DNA of 6,373 nt from Frankiales bacterium (GCA_025966295.1 JAOPVD010000088.1:1-6373), one strand, 5' to 3'; shown: positions 1-5,622, numbered from the stretch's first letter. The notes: a model not told the origin generated them from the sequence alone. Made by a program: numbers and translations.

Positions 1-666
1 CTCGCCCGCTGGACGCACCCGGCGCTCGGCGCAGTCGGCCCTGACGAGTTCATCCCACTCGCCGAGGCGTCCGGGCTGATGGGTCCACTGACCAGCAGCA
101 TCCTGCGGCAGGCCCTGATCGCCTGCAAGGGCTGGCAGCGGCGGGCGCGCAACGTCGGCGTCGCCGTCAACGTCAGCGCCGACACGGTGCTGAATCCAGC
201 CTTCGTCACCGAGGTCGCGGCGATCCTCACGTCGATCAACGTGCCGGCCCACCTGCTGACCTTGGAGCTGACGGAAGGCGTGGTGGTGGCCGATCCGGCG
301 CTTGCCGCCGAGCGCCTACGGGAGCTTCGCGCGCTGGGCGTGTCTATCTCGGTCGACGACTTCGGCACCGGCTACTCGTCGCTGACGTACCTCAAGGGAT
401 TGCCGGTCGACGAGGTCAAGATCGACAAGGGGTTCGTCGACGGGATCGCCGAGGACCCGGCCGATCGCGCCGTGGTCAGGGCGGTCGTCGACATCGCCCA
501 CACCCTCGGTCTGCGCGTCGTCGCGGAGGGTGTCGAGTACGAGGAGCAGCACGACCTGCTGCGCTCACTTGGGGTCGACGAGATGCAGGGCTATCTGCAC
601 GCACGACCGATGCCGGCGCTCGAGACCGGACAGTGGCTGCGACAGCGCGAGCCCGCCGGCCACTGA
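1..666 (+). CDS. EAL-domain cyclic-di-GMP phosphodiesterase, C-terminal part (5' end outside window)
   Basis: The reading frame is open from the first base, so the start lies upstream. The fragment begins LARWTHP, where the leading L is the last letter of the EAL signature. EAL domains hydrolyse cyclic-di-GMP to pGpG and usually sit behind PAS, GAF or GGDEF domains, which would be outside this window. The visible metal and catalytic positions look intact (numbered from the first visible residue): Asn57 in VNVSA, Glu89 in LELTE, Asp119-Asp120 in DDFGTGYSS, Lys140 in VKID, Glu176 in EGVE and Gln196 in QGY. Active phosphodiesterase function is therefore likely. The protein ends about 20 residues after QGYLHARP, as is usual for a C-terminal EAL domain. 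It is convergent with the operon to its right. The family call is very secure; the N-terminal architecture is unknown. Confidence 0.96.
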   Translation, partial: LARWTHPALGAVGPDEFIPLAEASGLMGPLTSSILRQALIACKGWQRRARNVGVAVNVSADTVLNPAFVTEVAAILTSINVPAHLLTLELTEGVVVADPALAAERLRELRALGVSISVDDFGTGYSSLTYLKGLPVDEVKIDKGFVDGIAEDPADRAVVRAVVDIAHTLGLRVVAEGVEYEEQHDLLRSLGVDEMQGYLHARPMPALETGQWLRQREPAGH

Positions 667-676
667 GGACCACCCC

Positions 677-734
677 AAAAAAAAGTTCCAGGGGCTGGGA
701 CCGGGTGTAGCACCACCCAGTCCCAGCCCCTGGA
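677..734 (-). terminator. Strong Rho-independent terminator for minus-strand transcripts
   Basis: Bases 687-701 and 720-734 form a perfect 15-bp inverted repeat (TCCAGGGGCTGGGAC). The stem continues inward with 703-707 against 714-718, leaving the hexaloop 708-713 (TAGCAC on the plus strand). The 702/719 pair is A-C in plus-strand RNA but a U-G wobble in minus-strand RNA, so only the minus transcript gives an unbroken 21-bp stem. In that direction the stem is followed after two bases by eight T (plus-strand A tract 677-684). The plus strand has no T tract after the hairpin. It may still help end the EAL transcript, whose stop is 20 bases upstream, but its design points to right-to-left transcription. 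Confidence 0.88.
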
Positions 735-996
735 CAGGACTGGGTCTTGCCGCCGGTCGAGGACCGGGTCTTCACCTTAGATCCAGTGGCTGCCGCGCAT
801 ATCCTTCACCCCCGCATATGGTCCAGGCCCGACTAAGCCATCTGGCCGATTGCCGGTGACTCTAAACGGCTATCTGGAAAGTCCGCCAGTCCCAATTTCG
901 GACATTGGGGGACACGGGCACCAACCTGCACTCCAGGTTCACCCGTTCGGCCCTCAAGTGCGGCCTGTTGTTGGCCGACAAGAGGCGTAGACGGGT

Positions 997-1030
997 GGCG
1001 TCCGGGCCTGTAGCACCAGGTCCGGACGCC
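997..1030. repeat. Hairpin sharing its TAGCAC loop with the 687-734 terminator
   Basis: Bases 997-1005 (GGCGTCCGG) pair perfectly with 1022-1030. After a G-T position (1006/1021), 1007-1010 (CCTG) pair with 1017-1020 (CAGG). The remaining loop, 1011-1016, is TAGCAC, identical to the loop of the hairpin at 687-734, although the stems are unrelated apart from the two pairs next to the loop. The hairpin starts 47 bases past the udgB stop and has no T tract on either strand. It could be a U-tract-less terminator of the operon, an RNA-processing or stability element, or a member of a dispersed repeat family. The 1006/1021 position is a G-U wobble in plus-strand RNA and a C-A mismatch in minus-strand RNA. 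Confidence 0.65.
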
Positions 1031-1077
1031 CTCCCCGCTGCTCCAGACGGCCCTACGCCGGGAAGGCGCCGTACCGG

Positions 1078-1872
1078 CTAGACCGACGAGAGGTCGGCGA
1101 GCTCCTTGGCGCGCCCGAAGATGGCGTCGAGCATCGGGTCGGTGAGCTTGCCGGTGAAGGTGTTCTGCTGCGAGACGTGGAAGCAGCCCAGCACGGTCGG
1201 GCCCGACGCCAGCGCCACCTCCGCGCCGTGCCCGAAGCGCGGGGTCCGGGCCGGCACCGCCACCCCCATCGTGCGCAGCGTCGCGAACAGCGACGCCCAG
1301 CCGAAGGCGCCTAGCACCACGACGGCCTTCACCGACGGCAGGACCCACGACAGCTCCCGCTCGAGCCACGGCGAGCACGCGGCACGCTCCTCGGGGGTCG
1401 GCTTGTTGGCGGGCGGGGCGCAGCGGACCGGAAGGGTGATCCGGGTGTCGATGAGCTCCTGGCCGTCGAACGCGCTCACCGACGTGGACGAACGCGCCAG
1501 CCCGGCCCGGTGGAGGGCGGCGAACAGCCAGTCGCCGCTGCGGTCGCCGGTGAAGATCCGGCCGGTCCGGTTGCCACCGTGCGCCGCCGGCGCGAGCCCC
1601 ATGACGAGCACCCGCGGCTTCTCGGCGCCCCAGCCGGTGATGGGCCGGCCCCAGTAGGTCTCGGTCGCGAAGGCAGCCCGCTTGTCCGCGGCCACCTGCT
1701 CCCGCCAGGCCACCAGCCGCGGACAGGCCCGGCAGACCGAGGACCGGGCATCGAGGTGCGCCAGCGAGGGGGCACTGCCCGCCAGCCGGACGACCTCCGC
1801 CGCATCACGCGCGACCGGGGTCGTGCCCGTCGCCCTGTCGGTCGGGAAGCCGGAGCCCGGCCTGATCACCAC
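1078..1872 (-). CDS. udgB: Family 5 uracil-DNA glycosylase (UdgB type, iron-sulfur)
   Basis: This 264-residue enzyme is predicted to remove uracil and other deaminated bases from DNA at the start of base excision repair. The first active-site motif is GLAPAAHGGNRTGR followed by FTGDRSG (about residues 92-113). The second is HVSQQNTFTGKLT (232-244). Both match family 5 (UDGb; M. tuberculosis Rv1259 type) rather than family 4, which has GEAPG in motif 1. In family 5 the usual polar catalytic residue of motif 1 is replaced by alanine, as seen here. Four cysteines, Cys47 and Cys50 (CRAC), Cys151 and Cys166, match the 4Fe-4S ligands of these families. The GTG start at 1872 is preceded by AAGGTGG, which overlaps the cupin stop codon (1882-1884); a second GTG follows at once and could be used instead. 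It is the last gene of the operon. Mycobacteria carry udgB at a different locus. Confidence 0.94.
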   Translation of the reverse strand: MVIRPGSGFPTDRATGTTPVARDAAEVVRLAGSAPSLAHLDARSSVCRACPRLVAWREQVAADKRAAFATETYWGRPITGWGAEKPRVLVMGLAPAAHGGNRTGRIFTGDRSGDWLFAALHRAGLARSSTSVSAFDGQELIDTRITLPVRCAPPANKPTPEERAACSPWLERELSWVLPSVKAVVVLGAFGWASLFATLRTMGVAVPARTPRFGHGAEVALASGPTVLGCFHVSQQNTFTGKLTDPMLDAIFGRAKELADLSSV

Positions 1873-1875
1873 TGC

Positions 1876-1884
1876 GCCACCTTA
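1876..1884 (-). promoter_or_regulatory. udgB ribosome binding site overlapping the cupin stop codon
   Basis: On the minus strand the sequence runs TAAGGTGGC, then GCA, then GTG. The AAGGTGG Shine-Dalgarno uses the last bases of the cupin TAA stop and lies a few bases before the GTG at 1872. This supports that start and translational coupling of udgB to the upstream gene. Confidence 0.6.
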
Positions 1885-2268
1885 GGGCGCGCTCGTGCCC
1901 TGCCGGCCGTAGCGGTCCTCGAGCCGCACCACGTCCATCAGCTGCGTCGTGGACGCCTCCAGCATCACGGTGTCGCCCACCGCGGTGACCCGGTGCCGTA
2001 CGCCCGGCCGCAGGTGGATCGACTCCCCCGGCTCGAGGTCGAACGTCTCCAGGGCGTCCTCGTGGAGGCCGATCTCGACGCGCAGGCGACCGGACTGCAC
2101 GCAGATCGTCTCCTCCTTCTCCTCGTGGTACTGCAGCGACAGGGCGTGCCCGTCGGTGACGTGGATCGCCTTGCCGCAGAACTTGCCGTCGACGAGGGCG
2201 AAGATCTCCTCGTGCCCCCACGGCTTGTCGACCCTGCGGACGGCGCTCACCCAGTCCTGCTTGGCCAT
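1882..2268 (-). CDS. Stand-alone single-domain cupin, phosphomannose isomerase type II-like
   Basis: This 128-residue protein forms one cupin beta-barrel. It begins VDKPWGHEEIFA (about residues 13-24), the pattern that opens the C-terminal isomerase domain of type II phosphomannose isomerase/GDP-mannose pyrophosphorylase. The first cupin motif is at about 40-60 (GHALSLQYHEEKEE, with His41, His48 and Glu53 near the metal-site positions). The second is at 80-93 (PGESIHLRPGVRHR, with His92). No nucleotidyltransferase domain is present, so this is not a complete bifunctional enzyme. The real role may be sugar-phosphate isomerisation or binding of another small ligand, and the substrate cannot be read from the sequence. 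The ATG at 2268 shares its A with the TGA of ppx (TGATG), so translation is coupled to ppx. The fold is secure, the biochemical role unknown. Confidence 0.85.
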   Translation of the reverse strand: MAKQDWVSAVRRVDKPWGHEEIFALVDGKFCGKAIHVTDGHALSLQYHEEKEETICVQSGRLRVEIGLHEDALETFDLEPGESIHLRPGVRHRVTAVGDTVMLEASTTQLMDVVRLEDRYGRQGTSAP

Positions 2269-3188
2269 CAGGCCCTCCCCCCTACCGACAGCGCGATCCC
2301 ATCGAGGATGTCGGACTCGCTGACGACCACCTCGACCAGACCGAGCAGCGTCATCGCCCGCTCCAGCACCAGCGCCCCGCCGCCGATCACGTCCACGCGG
2401 CCGGGGTGCATGACCGGCAGTGCGGCTCGTTCGGCGCGGGTCATCGCGAGCAGCTCCGCGGTGATGCGCCGCACCTGCTCGGCGGACAGCCGCGACAGGT
2501 GGATCTGCTCGGCGTCGTACGCCGCCAGGCCCAGCGCCAGCCCGGCCACCGTGGTGACCGAGCCGGCGAGTCCGATGGCGGTGCGCGCCCGGGAGGCCGG
2601 GACCACCTCGAGGACCTGCGCCAGCCCGGCGTCGACATCCGCCCGCGCCGCGGCGATCTCGGCCGCGGTCGGCGGGTCGGACAGCAGGTGCCGCTCCGTG
2701 AGGCGCACGCAGCCGACGTCGACCGACCGGGCGGCCTCGACCGACGTGGTGCCGAGGACCAGCTCGGTGGAGCCGCCACCGATGTCCACGACAAGGAACG
2801 GCCCGTCCGCCGGGTCGAGGTCCGCGGTCGCGCCGGTGAACGAGAGCGCCGCCTCCTCGTCGCCGGTGATGACCTCCGGCGTGACGCCGAGCGCAGCCTC
2901 CACCAGCGCCACGAAGTCGCTGCGGTTGCGGGCATCCCGGGTGGCCGAGGTCGCCACCATGCGGGTCTTGTCGACGCCCAGCTCGGCGCAGACGGCGGCG
3001 TAGTCGACCAGGGCCAGGCGGGTGCGCTCGAGCGCCGCCGGATCGAGCACGCCGGTGCGGTCGACGCCCTGGCCGAGCCGCACGATGCGCATCTCGCGGT
3101 GCAGGTCGGTCTTGGTGCGGCCGTCCAGGTCGGCGACGAGCAGACGGATCGAGTTGGTACCGCAGTCGACCGCAGCGACCCGCGTCAC
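2268..3188 (-). CDS. ppx: Ppx/GppA family exopolyphosphatase (short, Ppx2-like)
   Basis: This 306-residue phosphohydrolase of the ASKHA fold is predicted to act on inorganic polyphosphate and/or pppGpp in the cytoplasm. The phosphate-1 motif is VDCGTNSIRLL (residues 7-17). Phosphate-2 is VVDIGGGSTELV (133-144). A GLAGSVTTVAGLAL segment (206-219) and VIGGGALVLE (267-276) complete the nucleotide-fold motifs. ITGDEEAA (107-114) carries Glu112, which aligns with catalytic Glu121 of E. coli PPX. Only the two-domain core is present, without the C-terminal HD-like extension of long PPX enzymes, as in M. tuberculosis Ppx1 and Ppx2 (Rv0496, Rv1026). The position after eno, ftsB and DUF501 matches Rv1026. 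I chose the GTG at 3188 because it forms a GTGA overlap with the DUF501 stop and begins right at the conserved strand. A longer frame to 3239 adds a non-homologous arginine- and proline-rich tail. Substrate preference is not predictable here. Confidence 0.93.
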   Translation of the reverse strand: MTRVAAVDCGTNSIRLLVADLDGRTKTDLHREMRIVRLGQGVDRTGVLDPAALERTRLALVDYAAVCAELGVDKTRMVATSATRDARNRSDFVALVEAALGVTPEVITGDEEAALSFTGATADLDPADGPFLVVDIGGGSTELVLGTTSVEAARSVDVGCVRLTERHLLSDPPTAAEIAAARADVDAGLAQVLEVVPASRARTAIGLAGSVTTVAGLALGLAAYDAEQIHLSRLSAEQVRRITAELLAMTRAERAALPVMHPGRVDVIGGGALVLERAMTLLGLVEVVVSESDILDGIALSVGGRA

Positions 3189-3706
3189 GACCTGGTCTTC
3201 TTGTGGGGCAGGGCATCCGGGTCGTCGGGGTCGACGCACGGGCCCTTGCGCGACCAGTCCTCGAGCAGCGCGAGCGCCTCGTCGCCGAAGGGGTTGACGC
3301 CCTCACCGGCGGCCAGCGCGTGCGCCACGAGGACGTGCAGGCACTTGACCCGGGTCGGCATCCCGCCCTGGGCCGGCACGTTCTCGAGCACCCCGTGGGC
3401 GTCGCGGCGGGCGATGTAGTCCTCGGCCGCGGCGTCGTACTTCGCCTGCAGCTCCGGGTCGTCAGCCAGCCGCTCGGTCATCTGCTTCATCAGCCCGCTG
3501 GACTCCAGGGTGCCGATGAGCGACGCCGCCCGGGGGCAGGTCAGGTAGTACAGGGTCGGGAACGGCGTGCCGTCCTCGAGGCGGGGGCTGGTCTCGACGA
3601 CGTCGGGCAGGCCGCAGCCACAGCGGTGCGCGACCGCCCGGATCGCCCGCGGCTCGCGGGACAGCTGGAGCGCGACGGCCTTGCGGTCGCGTGGGTCGAG
3701 CGTCAC
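3185..3706 (-). CDS. DUF501 family protein, conserved in actinobacteria, function unknown
   Basis: This 173-residue protein belongs to the DUF501 family (Rv1025-like), which accompanies eno and the FtsB-like gene in actinobacteria. The hallmark region is HRCGCGLPDVVETSPRL followed by DGTPFPTLYYLTCPRA (about residues 27-60). A second conserved block is TRVKCLHVLVAHALA with NPFGDEAL (118-145). Cys29, Cys31 and Cys57, plus Cys122, His124 and His129, are well placed for metal or cofactor binding, but that is inference. There is no signal peptide or membrane segment, so it is probably cytosolic. The GTG start at 3706 overlaps the ftsB stop as GTGA. Upstream extension to 3775 would only add translated ftsB sequence in another frame. 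The family assignment is confident; the role is unknown. Confidence 0.92.
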   Translation of the reverse strand: MTLDPRDRKAVALQLSREPRAIRAVAHRCGCGLPDVVETSPRLEDGTPFPTLYYLTCPRAASLIGTLESSGLMKQMTERLADDPELQAKYDAAAEDYIARRDAHGVLENVPAQGGMPTRVKCLHVLVAHALAAGEGVNPFGDEALALLEDWSRKGPCVDPDDPDALPHKKTRS

Positions 3707-4203
3707 GACTTCGGGGTGGGCAGGGGGGCGGGGCGGTCCGCCGCCTTGACGCTCCCCCAGACCTGCGAGTACCACGGCGCCTCCGGCCCGCTGGCGGTGG
3801 CGCCGGCGAGCGCGGCCCGGCCGGCGGGGACCGGCTTGGCCGACGGCGCGAGCACGACGTACGCCGTCTCACCCGGCAGCACGAAGTGCAGCCGGGTGCG
3901 GGCCTGCGCCTTGACGTACGCCGGGTCCTGCAGCTGGCGCAGCTGGGCCTCGAGGGCCTGCACCCGCGCCGCGGCGGCGGCCTGCTTGGCCTGCGCGGCC
4001 GCGATCTGGCCGCGCTGCGACAGGTACTCCCGCAGCGGTAGGGCGGCGCTCACGACGAGGGCGCAGACGACCAGGCCCAGGATCGCGGCGCGCGTCGTGA
4101 GGCCGGCCTTGGACGACGACGGCGGCGGCGGGGCTGCGGTGCGCCGGACAGCGTTGACCGGCCGCTTGCGGCGGCTGGTCTGCGGTCGACGGTCAGCGGT
4201 CAC
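3703..4203 (-). CDS. ftsB: FtsB/DivIC-like septum formation initiator
   Basis: This 166-residue bitopic membrane protein is predicted to join the FtsQ-FtsL-FtsB-type divisome subcomplex. A basic, proline-rich cytoplasmic tail (1-37) precedes one transmembrane helix (about 38-57, TRAAILGLVVCALVVSAALP). An extracytoplasmic coiled coil follows (about 58-92, rich in Ala, Gln and Leu). Next comes the family's conserved DPAYVKAQARTRLHFVLPGE (93-112) and the AYVV strand. The tail after residue 120 is Ala/Pro-rich and has PWYSQVW (143-149), as in actinobacterial relatives (Rv1024 type). The GTG start lies 9 bases after the eno stop. Its GGAGG Shine-Dalgarno overlaps the start codon, but an in-frame TAG (the eno stop itself) rules out any earlier start, and no ATG or GTG follows before the conserved region. 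Coupling to eno translation is therefore likely. Confidence 0.92.
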   Translation of the reverse strand: MTADRRPQTSRRKRPVNAVRRTAAPPPPSSSKAGLTTRAAILGLVVCALVVSAALPLREYLSQRGQIAAAQAKQAAAAARVQALEAQLRQLQDPAYVKAQARTRLHFVLPGETAYVVLAPSAKPVPAGRAALAGATASGPEAPWYSQVWGSVKAADRPAPLPTPKS

Positions 4204-4212
4204 CTCCGAACG

Positions 4213-5499
4213 CTAGCCCGCGGACGGCGCGAAGCGCGGGAACGCGGCCGCGCCGGCGTAGCGTGCCGCGTCGTCCAGCTCCTCCTCGATGCGGAGCAGC
4301 TGGTTGTACTTCGCCACCCGCTCCGAGCGCGCCGGCGCACCGGTCTTGATCTGGCCGCAGTCGGTCGCGACGGCCAGGTCGGCGATCGTGGTGTCCTCGG
4401 TCTCACCGGAGCGGTGGCTCATCATGCAGCGGTAGCCGCTGCGGTGCGCCAGCGCGACCGCGTCGAGGGTCTCGGTCAGGGTGCCGATCTGGTTGACCTT
4501 CACCAGCAGCGCGTTGGCGGTGCCCTTGGCGATGCCCTCGGCCAGTCGCGTCGGGTTGGTGACGAACAGGTCGTCGCCGACCAGCTGGACCTTGTCGCCG
4601 AGCTGCGCCGTCAGCGCCGCCCAGCCGTCCCAGTCGGACTCGTCGAGCGGGTCCTCGATGGACACGATCGGGTACGACGCAACCAGGTCGGCGTAGTAGG
4701 CGGCCATCTCGGCGGCCGTCTTCTTGCTGCCCTCGAAGAGGTAGGCGCCGTCCTCGTGGAACTCGGTGGCGGCCACGTCCAGCGCCAGCGCGATGTCGCG
4801 CCCCGGGGTGAGCCCGGTCGCCGTGATGGCCTCGAGGATGAGGTCGAGCGCCGCCCGGTTGTTGTCCAGGTTGGGGGCGAAGCCGCCCTCGTCGCCGATG
4901 CTGGTGGCCAGCCCGCGGCTCTTCAGCACGCTCTTGAGCGAGTGGTAGACCTCGACGCCCTGGCGGAGCGCCTCGGAGAAGGTCGCGGCGCCGATCGGCG
5001 CGACCATGAACTCCTGCACGTCGACGTTGGTGTCGGCGTGCGCCCCGCCGTTGAGGATGTTCATCATCGGCACCGGCAGCACGTGCGCGTTGGGGCCGCC
5101 GACGTAGCGGAACAGCGGCAGGCCGTGCGACTCCGCGGCCGCCCGGGCGACGGCGAGGCTGACGCCCAGGATGGCGTTGGCACCGAAGCGGCTCTTGTCC
5201 GGCGTGCCGTCGAGGTCGATCAGCGCCTGGTCGATGAGGCGCTGCTCGCTGGCCTCCATGCCGAGCAGCTCGTGGCCGATGTCCTCCAGGACCGCGTCGA
5301 CGGCCTTGCTGACACCCTTGCCGCCGTAGCGGTCGCCGCCGTCGCGCAGCTCGACCGCTTCGAAAGCGCCGGTGCTCGCCCCGCTCGGGACGGCCGCGCG
5401 GGCCAGCGTGCCGTCGTCGAGGGCGACTTCGACCTCGATGGTGGGGTTGCCGCGCGAGTCGAGGATCTCGCGGGCGCCGACGGCCTCGATGGAGGGCAC
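4213..5499 (-). CDS. eno: Enolase (phosphopyruvate hydratase)
   Basis: This 428-residue cytosolic enzyme converts 2-phosphoglycerate to phosphoenolpyruvate in glycolysis. Length and sequence are full and typical. The N-terminal domain opens with AREILDSRGNPTIEVEV (9-25), and the substrate loop is SGASTGAFEAVELRDG (39-54). Catalytic residues are in place: His154 (GGAHADTN), Glu163 (QEFM), Glu204 (GDEGGFAPN), Lys334 in the enolase signature LLVKVNQIGTLTET (331-344), His362 in SHRSGETEDT (361-370) and Lys385 (QIKTGAP). The Mg2+ ligands are Asp241, Glu282 and Asp309. The GTG start is supported by AAGGGAGA five bases upstream. It is the first gene of the coupled operon and probably the one that sets its transcription level. 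It may also associate with the RNA degradosome, as in other bacteria, but nothing here shows that. Confidence 0.99.
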   Translation of the reverse strand: MPSIEAVGAREILDSRGNPTIEVEVALDDGTLARAAVPSGASTGAFEAVELRDGGDRYGGKGVSKAVDAVLEDIGHELLGMEASEQRLIDQALIDLDGTPDKSRFGANAILGVSLAVARAAAESHGLPLFRYVGGPNAHVLPVPMMNILNGGAHADTNVDVQEFMVAPIGAATFSEALRQGVEVYHSLKSVLKSRGLATSIGDEGGFAPNLDNNRAALDLILEAITATGLTPGRDIALALDVAATEFHEDGAYLFEGSKKTAAEMAAYYADLVASYPIVSIEDPLDESDWDGWAALTAQLGDKVQLVGDDLFVTNPTRLAEGIAKGTANALLVKVNQIGTLTETLDAVALAHRSGYRCMMSHRSGETEDTTIADLAVATDCGQIKTGAPARSERVAKYNQLLRIEEELDDAARYAGAAAFPRFAPSAG

Positions 5500-5504
5500 G
5501 GGGG

Positions 5505-5512
5505 TCTCCCTT
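5505..5512 (-). promoter_or_regulatory. eno ribosome binding site
   Basis: The minus strand reads AAGGGAGA, then five C, then the GTG start at 5499. This strong Shine-Dalgarno at good spacing fixes the eno start codon. Confidence 0.8.
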
Positions 5513-5536
5513 GCAGTGCAGGATGGTTTCGCCGCG

Positions 5537-5542
5537 AGCCTA
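5537..5542 (-). promoter_or_regulatory. Possible -10 box of the eno operon (TAGGCT)
   Basis: The minus strand reads TAGGCT about 37 bases before the eno start, fitting the TANNNT pattern of actinobacterial housekeeping sigma promoters. It would give a leader of roughly 30 bases. No good TTGAC-like -35 lies at 16-19 bases; GC-rich actinobacterial promoters often lack one. This is suggestive only. Confidence 0.4.
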
Positions 5543-5622
5543 CCGAGGCGCGCGGCCGGCCGGTCGGCGCACGGTGCCGGTGCCGCGGGCGCGCTGCACC
5601 TGCAGCCGCACGACCGCGCCGA

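Larger units (their letters stand above)
667..1077. other. 411-base convergent intergenic region, structured, no convincing gene
   Basis: This lies between the stops of the EAL gene and udgB. The composition is less GC-rich than the flanking genes, and no open frame has both a plausible start signal and actinobacterial codon usage. Besides the two large hairpins listed separately, I see smaller inverted repeats. These are CCGGTC/GACCGG at 753-758 and 762-767, CCCAAT/ATTGGG at 891-896 and 904-909, and AACCTG/CAGGTT at 923-928 and 934-939 enclosed by ACGGG/CCCGT at 914-918 and 942-946. The last is CGGCC/GGCCG at 961-965 and 973-977. Short direct repeats are present at 737-748 and 761-772 (GGACYGGGTCTT) and at 797-802 and 814-819 (GCATAT). 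I could not assign a clear promoter or a known RNA family. It could be a long 3' UTR of the udgB operon, a small RNA gene, or decayed sequence. Confidence 0.6.

Noticed and set aside
777..809. A possible minus-strand mini-ORF ending VKDMRGSHWI and TAA in the gap
   Set aside because: It is only seven to ten codons from usable starts, the purine-rich stretch sits too close to the ATG, and no homologous peptide comes to mind. It may be a chance frame or a decayed gene end.
876..885. GGAAAGTCCG, resembling the 5' signature of RNase P RNA
   Set aside because: None of the other conserved RNase P RNA segments (ACAGAAA and the GGTAAGAG-type region) is present nearby. The length and context do not fit.
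706..1018. A small transposon (MITE) bounded by the TGTAGCACCA repeats
   Set aside because: The two copies are in direct, not inverted, orientation, each lies inside its own hairpin, and there is no target-site duplication around the segment.
667..1077. tRNA, tmRNA or a phage attachment site in the gap
   Set aside because: There is no cloverleaf with a proper T-arm and CCA-side pairing. GGTTCACCC at 936-944 looks T-loop-like, but its flanks pair as a different hairpin. No integrase gene or tRNA fragment is seen.
1312..1320. A third TAGCACCA-like copy inside udgB
   Set aside because: It encodes the conserved VVLG stretch of the enzyme and shows no hairpin comparable to the other two, so it is coincidental.
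1510..3003. A 497-codon plus-strand open frame antisense to udgB, cupin and ppx
   Set aside because: It has Ser/Arg/Ala-rich composition with no recognisable domain, and it spans three real genes on the other strand, so it is a GC-skew shadow.
3189..3239. Longer N-terminus for ppx starting at 3239
   Set aside because: The extra 17 residues are the shifted reading of the DUF501 3' end. The GTG at 3188 makes a GTGA overlap and starts at the conserved first strand.
3707..3775. Longer N-terminus for the DUF501 gene starting at 3775
   Set aside because: The extra residues are shifted-frame ftsB sequence rich in Gly and Pro. The GTG at 3706 gives the same GTGA overlap pattern seen at the next junction.
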